Of a DNA stretch of 64,000 nucleotides, positions 36,314 through 44,720 are shown in pieces (position 1 is the stretch's first letter; each line of letters begins with the position of its first letter). The stretch is from NCBI GenBank assembly GCA_902826615.1, contig CADEFN010000001.1:372001-436000 (forward strand). Reading direction: 5' to 3'. Origin of the DNA: an uncultured Gemmatimonadota bacterium. Its GTDB lineage: Bacteria; Gemmatimonadota; Gemmatimonadetes; Gemmatimonadales; Gemmatimonadaceae. A program made the position numbers and the translations under genes. The notes under the pieces were generated by a model that was not told where the DNA came from, did not search any database, and was given only the letters and a program-made list of their open reading frames with translations.

Positions 36314-37137
36314 GCGCCGAGCTGCCACTTGATGCGCGTGTAGGCAATCCGGAAGCCGTGACGCTCTGCGTTACGCTGGGAGCCACTCCCGGGCAGGGCA
36401 CACATCATCGCCAGGGTGCACCCCGCCTTGGCGGCGTCGCGCAATCGATAGGCAAGGAGGGACAGCTGTGCGCCACGCCCGCGTGCCTCCACAAGAGTGC
36501 TGGCGCCCGCCAGCAGCGCCACGTCTTCATGGATCACAAGGCCACCGGTGGCCACCAGCTGACCGTCGCGCTCCACGAGGTAACATCGCATGTCGCTGCG
36601 ATGAGCGTTGACGTTCGCCAGCGCACGAATCGTGTCGGCTACCGGCGCATACTGGTCCCAGCCAGCGACCGAGGCGTCGATCCAGGACGCGACCTCGTGT
36701 GACTGCATGCGCCTGGTAGACAACGCACCAGAAGACTCTTCACTGGATGCCGCGGCCAGCTCGATGGGGCGGTACATCACGCTGGTAAACTCGATCGGCC
36801 GATAGCCGCGCGCTGTGAGCAACGTGAGCGCGGTCGCGTCGGCAAGTGGGCTCACCTCATGAAACACGGGCGATTCCCTTTCGTGGTAAAACGCCTCCAA
36901 CTCATCGAAGTGTCCTGCCTCCACCGGTTGGCGCATGCCAAGGTTGAACGTCTGCGTGATAGGCGACGCCGGTCCGTCGAACATGGCGAAGGTTCCACCG
37001 ATCTTTCGCCAGGTGGCACCAGTCTCCGGTGTCAGCCGGGCTCGCGCTTCGACAAACCCCAGGCACCCGGCAGCCTCGGTCTGTTCGAGCCGCTGGGCGA
37101 GTGCGAGGTCGGCAAGGGGGTAGTGCAGTGCGCTCAT
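36310..37137 (-). CDS. GNAT family N-acetyltransferase
   Basis: 275 aa cytoplasmic protein. The C-terminal half (about 140-272) is a GNAT fold: VERDGQLVATGGLVIHEDVALLAGASTLVEARGRGAQ covers strands 2-4 and the acetyl-CoA phosphate loop (V-E-A-R-G-R-G-A-Q, the R/Q-x-x-G-x-G/A pattern), and GSGSQRNAERHGFRIAYTRIKW is the last conserved segment. The N-terminal half (FVEARARLTPETG, FHEVSPLADATALTLLTARGY) resembles a degenerate second GNAT domain. Acceptor unknown. It converges on the response regulator with overlapping stops and is divergent from the DUF2911 gene. Confidence 0.8.
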   Translation of the reverse strand: MSALHYPLADLALAQRLEQTEAAGCLGFVEARARLTPETGATWRKIGGTFAMFDGPASPITQTFNLGMRQPVEAGHFDELEAFYHERESPVFHEVSPLADATALTLLTARGYRPIEFTSVMYRPIELAAASSEESSGALSTRRMQSHEVASWIDASVAGWDQYAPVADTIRALANVNAHRSDMRCYLVERDGQLVATGGLVIHEDVALLAGASTLVEARGRGAQLSLLAYRLRDAAKAGCTLAMMCALPGSGSQRNAERHGFRIAYTRIKWQLGA

Positions 37138-37264
37138 CGTATCAGGGCCGGGGTGTGGCGTCCATCACGCCGTTCGTCGCGTCAACATATCCATCTGCCC
37201 CAGCACCGATGAACCCACCCACGCTTCAGGTGTAGCTTGACGTTCTCCAACATTCGGACGTTTC

Positions 37265-38392
37265 ATGCGCCTCATCATTTCGTCAATCCTGGCTACCATC
37301 GCCCCAATGACGGTGGCCGCACAAGCCGGCGGCTATCTCGTTCGCCTTGGGAACGACACCATCGCGGTGGAACGGTATGAGCGTACGGCCAATCGCATCG
37401 AGGGGCAGATTGTGCGTCGTTCACCTGCCACGAGTGTGCTGCGCTACACTCTCGCGTTCAACGACGACGGCAGCGTGGCCTCGTATGAGCAGTCCGTTTT
37501 GCGCCCCGACGGATCGGCGGCGCCCAATACCACGCCGCAGCGCATGACCTTCACCGGCGACAGCGTCCTGCGGCAGGTCACGCAGAATGGCCAAGCGGTG
37601 ACGCTCCGGGCGGCGGCGCCCAGGGGCACGCTGCCCGGCATCACGGGATCCATCCTGTTCAACGAGCTGGTTGTTGGGACGGTGAAACGTTTGGGTGCGG
37701 CGCAAGTGATGGGATTCAACCCGCAGCAGTCGGCACCGATCCGGGCGGACATGCGCCTCATTAGCGCCGACTCCGCCGAGTTGGTGTCGCAGGGTTTCCG
37801 CACCGGCTTCAAGCTTTCCCCTGAGGGCAAGGTGCTGCGCAGCGACGGCTCGCTGACCACACAGAAGTTCATCGCAACGGCAGTCGCCAACCCGAACATC
37901 GGCACGATTGCCAGTGCCTGGGCCGCGAAGGACGCTGCCGGTCAGGCGTTAGGCGCCGCCTCGACCCGGGACACCGTGCAAGCGGTCGTTGGTGGCGCCA
38001 ACATCTGGATCGACTATGGTCGTCCGGCCGCCCGCGGGCGCGCCATCTGGGGCACGCTGGTGCCACACGACACCACCTGGCGCCTCGGGGCCAACGCCGC
38101 GACGCAGTTCCGGACCGACAAGGATCTGGTGATGGGTGGTGTTGCCATTCCCGCCGGTACGTACACCCTGTTCCTCTATCCGCGGGCCACCGAGGCGTGG
38201 CTCATTGTGAACAAACAAACAGGACAGTGGGGCACCGCGTACGATGCCAAACAGGACCTGGCGCGCGTCCCACTGCAGCTCCACATGAACCAGACCACGG
38301 CAGAAGAGCGCTTCCGCATGTACGTGGCCGGCAACGAGCTGATGCTGCACTGGGACAAGGGGGGGTACGGCGTGAAGATCGAGACTCGTTAG
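37265..38392 (+). CDS. DUF2911 domain-containing secreted protein
   Basis: 375 aa with signal peptide (residues 1-20). The C-terminal 150 residues are DUF2911: IWIDYGRPAARGRAIWGTL (about 237-255), the TWRLGANAATQFRTDKDL segment, IPAGTYTLFLYP and the closing HWDKGGYGVKIETR. The N-terminal 220 residues form a beta-rich domain starting GGYLVRLGNDTIAVERYER that I do not recognise but which resembles other secreted proteins of these phyla. Biochemical role of DUF2911 is unknown. The TAG stop lies within a CGTTAGGC octamer, and the gene converges on the porin-like gene with only 21 bases between. Confidence 0.8.
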   Translation: MRLIISSILATIAPMTVAAQAGGYLVRLGNDTIAVERYERTANRIEGQIVRRSPATSVLRYTLAFNDDGSVASYEQSVLRPDGSAAPNTTPQRMTFTGDSVLRQVTQNGQAVTLRAAAPRGTLPGITGSILFNELVVGTVKRLGAAQVMGFNPQQSAPIRADMRLISADSAELVSQGFRTGFKLSPEGKVLRSDGSLTTQKFIATAVANPNIGTIASAWAAKDAAGQALGAASTRDTVQAVVGGANIWIDYGRPAARGRAIWGTLVPHDTTWRLGANAATQFRTDKDLVMGGVAIPAGTYTLFLYPRATEAWLIVNKQTGQWGTAYDAKQDLARVPLQLHMNQTTAEERFRMYVAGNELMLHWDKGGYGVKIETR

Positions 38393-38413
38393 GCCCGGTC
38401 GTCACCCGAACGC

Positions 38414-39619
38414 TCAGAACTGCACACCAAGCGAAAGATTGAGATGGACAGCGCTCAGGGCGCCTGACCGGTAGGTGGTGGTCAGGCGCCTGAGTTCGAG
38501 GGCCGTGACAAATGGCGCGGGCATCCACTGCACCATGCCCGACCAGGTGGCATTGCGCAGACGCCCGGTAGGATCGAGATCCGCATCGTCGGGATCGTCA
38601 ACACCGAAGGCCGCGCCTAACGTGACGTCGTGACCGGTCTCCGCCAGCAGCTGGCTCCACACACCACGTGAGCGCACCGGAACATTCCCAACTCCCAGGT
38701 GCTGCCCCACGCCACCACCTCCAAGTCCGGCGAGCGCCTGGCCCCGGAACGCCTCTCCAACCACCGAAATCCGGGGGCCCAGCGGAAGACGCCACGCCGC
38801 TGACATCGCGGTCGAGGCGATGAGCGAATCGCCCGACGTCGCGAGCCACCCGCGGTGGCCACCGATGCTAAGATCACCGGGACGATCTGCTGAACCCCAT
38901 CGCATGATCGCCCGCCCCTGCACTGATGGCCGGTTGCTCGACTCGGCACGATCGGGCTGGGTGAGCAGTTCACCCGACGCTTCGTTGGCGCCCGCGCCGA
39001 GTATGGCGCCGTCGACGTCGAGGGAGAGGTGAGCGCCGCGTGCTACACGCACACTGCCCCGGATCTGTGGGAGCCAAAGCCAGAGATTGCCCGAGGCGGA
39101 AAGCCCGGAGAACCCAAGCGTGGCCGTGGAAACAGGATTGTATTCGGCGACGAGCGGCACCTCCTGTCCGATCAGGAGAGAGCCACGGCTCCATGCAGCC
39201 TCCACCACCGCCCGCCGAATGCGGAACAGGGGAAAGAGGTCGCCAAATCCGCTCGACTGCTGGCCCCCATAGAAATCCGTATCCACCTCGGCTCGTACTT
39301 CGGCGCCGCGCACATCGGGCCAGAACGCGCGCACCCCCAGCCGCGTCTGACGGACGGTCATCCCGAACCCACCACCATCCCCGAGCGAGTCCGACGCGGC
39401 AGGCCGCAGGACGAACTGGGGTAGATCGAAGTTGTTGGTGCGTTGCGACGTGAAAAAGCTGTTGAGCAGCACGGTGCCGGTCACCCGCACCTCCACTCGG
39501 TCGGTAGACGCCTGAGCCGGGAGGGGCGACGCAACGCCCAAGAGCGCCCACAGGGGCAGGATGACCGCGGGAAGTGACGCGAGCCACATCGGTCGCGCGC
39601 GTCGATGAGGAGGTCTCAT
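38414..39619 (-). CDS. Porin-like outer-membrane beta-barrel protein
   Basis: 401 aa with a signal peptide ending LPAQA (about residue 36). The mature chain alternates amphipathic strands with Gly/Asp turns and ends in a barrel-closing strand LSLGVQF with terminal Phe, the outer-membrane assembly signal. Segments such as VRQTRLGVRAFWPDVRGAEV and ARGAHLSLDVDGAILG resemble phosphate-selective porin or DcaP-type barrels, but I cannot assign a named family. The ATG was chosen for its GGAG ribosome-binding site 7 bases away. Its start lies only 30 bases from that of the divergent cupredoxin gene, so the two are probably functionally linked. Confidence 0.75.
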   Translation of the reverse strand: MRPPHRRARPMWLASLPAVILPLWALLGVASPLPAQASTDRVEVRVTGTVLLNSFFTSQRTNNFDLPQFVLRPAASDSLGDGGGFGMTVRQTRLGVRAFWPDVRGAEVRAEVDTDFYGGQQSSGFGDLFPLFRIRRAVVEAAWSRGSLLIGQEVPLVAEYNPVSTATLGFSGLSASGNLWLWLPQIRGSVRVARGAHLSLDVDGAILGAGANEASGELLTQPDRAESSNRPSVQGRAIMRWGSADRPGDLSIGGHRGWLATSGDSLIASTAMSAAWRLPLGPRISVVGEAFRGQALAGLGGGGVGQHLGVGNVPVRSRGVWSQLLAETGHDVTLGAAFGVDDPDDADLDPTGRLRNATWSGMVQWMPAPFVTALELRRLTTTYRSGALSAVHLNLSLGVQF

Positions 39620-39649
39620 CGCGGGACTCCGGAGGCTACTTTTCTGCTC

Positions 39650-40321
39650 ATGAGCACGCACAGGGGATGGCGGGTATGGGCCGCGGCGGTGATACTCGGC
39701 CTGGCGCCTAACGTTAATGCCCAGGGCATCGCGCTGACGGGCCGGGTGGAACTGCTGGAGCGCAAGGGCGTGGCGAAAGACGTGGACGAGAGTGTCATCT
39801 GGCTCGAGGGTCCCGGGCTCGGCGGCGGGACCGCACGCCGCGCCGAGATTTCCACGGAGGACAAGGCTTTCTCGCCCCGCATCACCGTGGTGCCCGTTGG
39901 TTCGACCATTGCCTTGCCCAACCACGACCCGTTCGATCACAACGTCTTCTCCTCTTCGGGGCCCCGTCTCTTTGATCTTGGTCTCTATGGCCGGAACGAG
40001 ACACGCACCGTCACGTTTGACAAACCCGGCATCGCCAAACTGTACTGCAACGTTCACGCGCGCATGTCGGCCATCGTTGTTGTGCACGCCACCCAGTTTG
40101 CTGCGCGTGCCGACCGGGCTGGCCGCTTCAGCATTGACGGTGTGCCTCCGGGAAAGTACACGCTGCACGTGTGGCACGAACGCGGGGGCGAACGCGAGCA
40201 ACCCGTCACCGTTCCGCTCGCCGCCGAGCTGGTCGTTTCACTCGACACGAGAAGCTGGAAGTTCACCCAGCATCTCGACAAAAACGGCAAGTCATACGAT
40301 GCCCGAGGTCGGCGGTACTAG
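39650..40321 (+). CDS. Secreted cupredoxin (plastocyanin-like) with C-terminal Cna-B-like domain
   Basis: 223 aa with signal peptide (about 1-23, ending NVNAQ). The cupredoxin domain carries a type 1 copper ligand set: His in NHDPFDHNVF (about 91-100), then Cys, His and Met in YCNVHARM (about 132-139). A carboxypeptidase-regulatory-like beta-sandwich follows (ARADRAGRFSIDGVPPGKYTLHVWHE, about 148-173). Probable role: periplasmic electron carrier or copper binder. Its stop codon is immediately followed by the GTG of the receptor kinase gene, indicating tight translational coupling. The nearest GGAGG is 14 bases before the ATG, longer than usual, so the start could be slightly upstream. Confidence 0.82.
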   Translation: MSTHRGWRVWAAAVILGLAPNVNAQGIALTGRVELLERKGVAKDVDESVIWLEGPGLGGGTARRAEISTEDKAFSPRITVVPVGSTIALPNHDPFDHNVFSSSGPRLFDLGLYGRNETRTVTFDKPGIAKLYCNVHARMSAIVVVHATQFAARADRAGRFSIDGVPPGKYTLHVWHERGGEREQPVTVPLAAELVVSLDTRSWKFTQHLDKNGKSYDARGRRY

Positions 40322-42355
40322 GTGATCAGTATCCGGAGTGTGGCGTCGCAGATTTTTGCGGCGAGTGTGGTGGTGGTAGCGGGTACGCTGCTGCTGGTCT
40401 GGCTCCTCACGGCCAGCCGGATGCGCCAGGTGAGCGAGGTGGGACTCGCGCGCGAGCTGGCCACCACCCGAGTGGCGGTGGAGGGGGCGCTGGCGCAGCG
40501 TAGCGCGAGCAAGATGCCGCTCGCTGCCGGTCTGACGAGTGTGCCAACCTACTTCTCGCGCGTTGAGCAGGCGCTGGCTCGACAGGACCTGGCGACGTTG
40601 CTCGACCAGGCTGAGGAGTACCGTGACCAGCTCGGGGCAGCGTGGACCATGCTCCTCGATCAGCGCGGAACGATGAGCGCCTGGACGCTGCATCCCGAGC
40701 GGACCGGTGAGGACTTCAGCGAGGGGGCCCTGGTGCGACGCGCGCTGGGCGGCGACACCGCCAGCGGTGCGTGGCTCGAGCCGTCAGACTCGGTCGATCA
40801 CCTCTACCAATCGATTGCCGTACCCATCCGTCGCCCCGGGGGACAGACGGTGGAAGGTTCGCTGATCGCGGCGTTTGCCCTCGATGACACGCTGCTCACG
40901 CAACTCAATCAGCAAACCGGCTCCGAGATTGCCCTGGTTACCCTGGACACCCTCGGGCGGGCGCGCTTGTCGGCGACCACTCTCGGCGGCGCACTCCGGC
41001 AGGCGATGGCGGCCGCCATCGACCAACGCAGTGAAGGGGGCCAGGTCACCCTCGACGCCGCCGGGAGCGAAAACGCCTACATCGGCTCGGCGAGTGCGCT
41101 GAGAACCGCGGGCGGAGACACGGTGGGGCTGATGGTCGGTCTTCGCTCGCGTCGTGAAGCCATGGCGGCGGTGGAACCACTACGCCGGTCCACGTGGCTC
41201 GGCTTTGGCGCCGGGTTGCTGCTCGCGCTGGTGGCCGGTTTGCTCATCTCGCGACGTATCGCGTCGCCAATTCGTCAGCTGGTGAAGGCCACACAGGCGG
41301 CTCGCGATGGCGATTACTCCGTCACACTGCCGGGACATGGGCCTCGCGAAGTCGGTGAGCTGGCGGGCGCTTTTCAGGGTTTGATGGACGACCTCCGCGC
41401 CAAGGAGGAACTGGTCGGCGTGCTGCAGCACGAGAGACATACACGCGAAATGCAGGCGGCCGCGGGCGCCACCCTCGAACCCGGCGCGATATTCGCCAAC
41501 CGGTACCAGATTGTGAAGCATCTCGGGACCGGTGGCATGGGGACGGTATATCGCGCCACTGATCGCGAGCTCGGTGAAACCGTTGCACTCAAAGCGCTGC
41601 GTGCCGAGCTGGTGGACCGCGAGAGTGGCGTGATCGACAGGTTTCGCGAGGAGATTCGCCTCGCGCGCCGCATTTCCCATCGCAATGTGGTGCGCACCCA
41701 CGACCTGGGCGTGGTTGGTGACGTGTACTACTTGACCATGGAGTACATGGAAGGACGCGCGCTCGACGACGTACTCACGCAGGAAGGACGCCTTCCTGCA
41801 GGTGCGGTGCGCTCCATCGGTGTGCAGATGCTGCGTGCCCTCGATGCGGCGCACGAGGTGGGGGTGATTCATCGCGACATCAAGCCCCCGAACCTGCTCA
41901 TCGATCGCCAGGGTTTGCTCAAGATCACCGACTTCGGCATCGCCCGTCTGGCGGACGAAACCACTCGGCAACGCAAACTCACCGCAACAGGGATGGTGGT
42001 GGGCACACCGGCCTACATGGCACCCGAGCAGCTGGCCGGCGATGACATCGATGTGCGGGCCGATATCTACGCGGCTGGCGCCGTGTTGTACGAATGCCTC
42101 ACCGGCAAGAGTCCGCACGATGGCCTGACTCTCCCGCAACTCTTCCTGCGTGCGCAGCAAGACAAGCCGGCGCCAGATCCGAGAGAGATTGTGCCGGAGA
42201 TACCGGCGACACTCGCGGAGGTGGTGCGTCGCGCCCTCTCGCTGAATCGAGACAAGCGGTTCGCAACGGCACGCGAGATGCTGGCCGCCCTGGAACCTGG
42301 CAGCATCCGTGGCCGCTCAGGTGGTGGCCGCCCTCACGAGACCGTCGCCCGCTGA
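40322..42355 (+). CDS. Transmembrane HAMP-domain receptor serine/threonine kinase
   Basis: 677 aa. One helix near the N-terminus (about 8-30), a periplasmic sensor of about 260 residues resembling a double-CACHE domain, a second helix (about 292-312), a HAMP domain (RRIASPIRQLVKATQAARDGD, about 312-365), then a full eukaryotic-type protein kinase from about 388. The kinase has the Gly loop LGTGGMGTVYRA, Lys in VALKAL, catalytic HRDIKPPNLL (about 515) and DFGIAR (about 537), so it should be active. Coupling a chemoreceptor/histidine-kinase-type HAMP sensor to a Ser/Thr kinase is uncommon. GTG start directly abuts the cupredoxin stop. The 3' end overlaps the convergent SDR gene by 39 bases. Confidence 0.9.
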   Translation: MISIRSVASQIFAASVVVVAGTLLLVWLLTASRMRQVSEVGLARELATTRVAVEGALAQRSASKMPLAAGLTSVPTYFSRVEQALARQDLATLLDQAEEYRDQLGAAWTMLLDQRGTMSAWTLHPERTGEDFSEGALVRRALGGDTASGAWLEPSDSVDHLYQSIAVPIRRPGGQTVEGSLIAAFALDDTLLTQLNQQTGSEIALVTLDTLGRARLSATTLGGALRQAMAAAIDQRSEGGQVTLDAAGSENAYIGSASALRTAGGDTVGLMVGLRSRREAMAAVEPLRRSTWLGFGAGLLLALVAGLLISRRIASPIRQLVKATQAARDGDYSVTLPGHGPREVGELAGAFQGLMDDLRAKEELVGVLQHERHTREMQAAAGATLEPGAIFANRYQIVKHLGTGGMGTVYRATDRELGETVALKALRAELVDRESGVIDRFREEIRLARRISHRNVVRTHDLGVVGDVYYLTMEYMEGRALDDVLTQEGRLPAGAVRSIGVQMLRALDAAHEVGVIHRDIKPPNLLIDRQGLLKITDFGIARLADETTRQRKLTATGMVVGTPAYMAPEQLAGDDIDVRADIYAAGAVLYECLTGKSPHDGLTLPQLFLRAQQDKPAPDPREIVPEIPATLAEVVRRALSLNRDKRFATAREMLAALEPGSIRGRSGGGRPHETVAR

Positions 42356-43819
42356 CAGCGCCTGCGCCGCCTCGGCGCGGCTGGCGATGGCCCGGATCAG
42401 GCCACCAAAGACGTGCTCGTGCACCGGGGCGATGCTGTGCCAGTAGAGGTGACCAGCCAGCCCGCGCGGAGCGAAAAGCGCTGTCTGTGTCAGAAAGGTG
42501 CCCCCATCTTCGTGCGGCACCATCGTAAACTCGAGCCAGGCACGCCCGGGCACCTTCATCTCGGCGCGCAACCGCACGAGCCGGTCGGTCTCCACCCGCT
42601 CCACGCGCCAGAAGTCCAGCGCGTCACCCGCGCGCAGCTCGGTGGGATGGCGCCGCCCGCGCCGAAGCCCCACCCCACCCATCAGGCGATCCATCCAGCC
42701 GCGCAGCCCCCAGGCCCAGTTCATCACATACCAGCCGGTGTCGCCGCCTAACGCCGATACCACAGCGAAGACGGCGGACGGAGGGGCGTTCACGACTTGC
42801 TGCCGCACCTCGAGTTCTAGGCCCTCGCGTGAGGAAAGCTGCACGGGCACGGCCTCGTCGGTGCTGGTGCCGGCGGCGTCGCTCCACTTGGTTTCCACGC
42901 GTCCAGCGTCCACCCGCTCCAACGCCAGCGCCACGGAGGCCGCGTAGTCCATTGGCACAACATCGGGAAAGAGTGTGCGTGCCCCGTCGCTGTGCAGGAT
43001 CACCTCATTGCGCAGCCCCTCGATGAGTGGCTGCGCGATCGCCTTCGGGATCGGCGTCACCAGGTGCACCCACCCCGAAGAGAGTCGCGGGGTGAGCACC
43101 GGCACCGGGAACACCCGCCGCCGCAACCCACGCGCTCGCGCGTAGCCAAGCATCATCTCGGCGTAGGTGACCACGTCGCTGCCACCGATCTCGATCACCT
43201 CACCCGCACTGGCCGGTGTGCGGAGCGCAGCGACGAGGTACTCCAGCACATTCCGTGTGGAAATGGGCTGGATGCGGCTGAACACCCACCGTGGGCAGAT
43301 TAGCAGGGGCACACGCTCGGTGAGGTAGCGGATGATCTCGAACGACAGACTCCCCGACCCGACGATGACCGCTGCGCGAAACTCGGTCACCGAAATGCCA
43401 CTCTCCCGCAGCGCATCACCAGTGGCTTGACGCGATCGCAAGTGTGCCGAGAGCTCACCCTCGCTGTTGCCGAGTCCGCCGAGGTAGATGATGCGCCGAC
43501 CACCGGCCGCGTGCAGGGCTCGCGAGAAGTTGCGGGCCCCGACGAGGTCGCGCTCGTGGAATGAGTGCCCGGCCCCCATGCTGTGCACCAGGTAGAAGGC
43601 CGTGTCGACGCCCTCCATGGCGGAGTCGAGCGACGTGCTGTCGAGCACATCACCGGCGACGATCTCCACCTGGTCGCGCCAGCGACGTCCTTCGAGGCGC
43701 GAAGGGTCACGCACAAGACAGCGCACGCGGTAGCCAGAGGCCAGCAACCGCGGCACGAGGCGTCCACCGATATAGCCGGTAGCGCCTGTCACCAGAACCA
43801 GAGATCCCGAACCTTCCAT
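42317..43819 (-). CDS. NAD(P)-binding SDR fused to DUF2867 domain
   Basis: 500 aa. The N-terminal 290 residues are an atypical SDR (NmrA-like) with nucleotide motif TGATGYIGGRL (about 11-21) and segments such as YLGGLGNSEGELSAHLRSR. The C-terminal 165 residues are DUF2867, a START/SRPBCC-like fold (VVNAPPSAVFAVVSALGG, DALDFWRVERVE, ALFAPRGLAGHLYWHSIAPVHEHVF). This fusion is a known bacterial arrangement, predicted to bind NAD(P) and a hydrophobic ligand; no reaction is established. The canonical YxxxK pair is not evident, as is common in this atypical subgroup. It converges on and overlaps the receptor kinase gene by 39 bases. Confidence 0.85.
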   Translation of the reverse strand: MEGSGSLVLVTGATGYIGGRLVPRLLASGYRVRCLVRDPSRLEGRRWRDQVEIVAGDVLDSTSLDSAMEGVDTAFYLVHSMGAGHSFHERDLVGARNFSRALHAAGGRRIIYLGGLGNSEGELSAHLRSRQATGDALRESGISVTEFRAAVIVGSGSLSFEIIRYLTERVPLLICPRWVFSRIQPISTRNVLEYLVAALRTPASAGEVIEIGGSDVVTYAEMMLGYARARGLRRRVFPVPVLTPRLSSGWVHLVTPIPKAIAQPLIEGLRNEVILHSDGARTLFPDVVPMDYAASVALALERVDAGRVETKWSDAAGTSTDEAVPVQLSSREGLELEVRQQVVNAPPSAVFAVVSALGGDTGWYVMNWAWGLRGWMDRLMGGVGLRRGRRHPTELRAGDALDFWRVERVETDRLVRLRAEMKVPGRAWLEFTMVPHEDGGTFLTQTALFAPRGLAGHLYWHSIAPVHEHVFGGLIRAIASRAEAAQALSAGDGLVRAATT

Positions 43820-43825
43820 ACCTGC

Positions 43826-43849
43826 AAACGGTTGGTTGGAGCCAGCCGT
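43826..43849 (-). terminator. Hairpin after the creatininase gene
   Basis: AACGGTTGG and CCAGCCGTT form a 9-bp stem with one G-T pair and a 6-base loop. It lies 13 bases downstream of the creatininase stop and just upstream of the SDR-DUF2867 start. It has no T-run, so activity is uncertain. Confidence 0.4.
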
Positions 43850-43861
43850 TCCTCGAAGCGC

Positions 43862-44617
43862 TCAGTCCTCGTACATCCGGGCAGGGTCCAGGGCGTCGAG
43901 GTCGGTGAGGAAGGTGGCGAGCTTCCCGGTGAGGTCGCTAAGAAAGCGCTCACCCTTTGCGGGCGTGGCCATTCCCGGGTTCCCGACCCCGGTGTCGTCC
44001 GTCACCTGCGTCCACCGGCGTGGGGTCCACGCCCACCCCTCCCGCATACCGGCCACACGCGGTCGCCGCGCGGTGCCCGGACCAGCGGTGCCTAACGGGT
44101 GCACCAGATCCGGGGCAACCTGCTGCATGACGCAGGTCTCCAGTTCCCCGGCATGGTCGCCGGGCTCATCGCAGTACTGCCTTGCGTCCAGCACCTGCCA
44201 CCAGTTCACCTGCACCAGCACCATGGACGTGGCCGGCTGCAGTTCACGGATGATCTGCTTGAAATCGTTGCCGCCATGTCCGTTGAGGATCACCAGCTTG
44301 CGCACCCCATGTGGTTCCATGGAGGTGATCAAATCGCGAAGGATGCTGGTTTGTGTGGCCGGGTTGAGGTTGAGGCAAAAGGGAATGTCGAGTTGTCCCG
44401 TCTGCACGCCGAAGGGAATGGTCGGCAGCAGCACTACACGCGCCCCACGTTCGGCGGCGGCGGCCACGGCGCGCGCCCCGACCGCATCACACTGGATGGT
44501 GTCGGTGGCATAGGGCAGGTGGTAGTTGTGTGCTTCGGTGGCACCCCACGGAAGCACCGCGACTTCAAAGTGTTTGCCCCGGATGTCGCGCCAGGTCGCT
44601 GCTGAGAGGAGGGTCAT
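43862..44617 (-). CDS. Creatininase family amidohydrolase
   Basis: 251 aa cytoplasmic metal-dependent amidohydrolase. Family motifs: PWGATEAHNYHLPYATD (about residues 23-39) with metal-binding Glu/His/Asp, the LNGHGGN loop (about 110), and HAGELETC (about 155) with another Glu ligand. Members hydrolyse creatinine, amide bonds in riboflavin/F420 or mycofactocin precursors, or small amides, so substrate is open. A proline-racemase-family gene lies upstream on the same strand, separated by a heptanucleotide repeat array. The ATG was accepted because the family N-terminus begins close to this point. Confidence 0.87.
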   Translation of the reverse strand: MTLLSAATWRDIRGKHFEVAVLPWGATEAHNYHLPYATDTIQCDAVGARAVAAAAERGARVVLLPTIPFGVQTGQLDIPFCLNLNPATQTSILRDLITSMEPHGVRKLVILNGHGGNDFKQIIRELQPATSMVLVQVNWWQVLDARQYCDEPGDHAGELETCVMQQVAPDLVHPLGTAGPGTARRPRVAGMREGWAWTPRRWTQVTDDTGVGNPGMATPAKGERFLSDLTGKLATFLTDLDALDPARMYED

Positions 44618-44657
44618 GTTGGTCTATTGCGCCACCGCAGAAGCCAGTTAGTAAGTG

Positions 44658-44720
44658 GTCTGCCGTCTGCCGTCTGCCGTCTGCCGTCTGCCGTCTGCCG
44701 TCTGCCGTCTGCCGTCTACC
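44658..44720. repeat. Heptanucleotide tandem repeat (GTCTGCC)x8 plus one variant
   Basis: Eight perfect copies of GTCTGCC (44658-44713; GGCAGAC on the other strand) and a ninth, GTCTACC (44714-44720), whose CTA is the stop codon of the proline-racemase-family gene. The array fills most of the 98-base gap to the creatininase gene. It shares six of seven bases per unit with the array at 10849-10876. Confidence 0.97.

Noticed and set aside
44658-44720. The tandem repeats considered as a CRISPR array.
   Set aside because: Units are 7 bp and contiguous with no unique spacers, and there are no cas genes.
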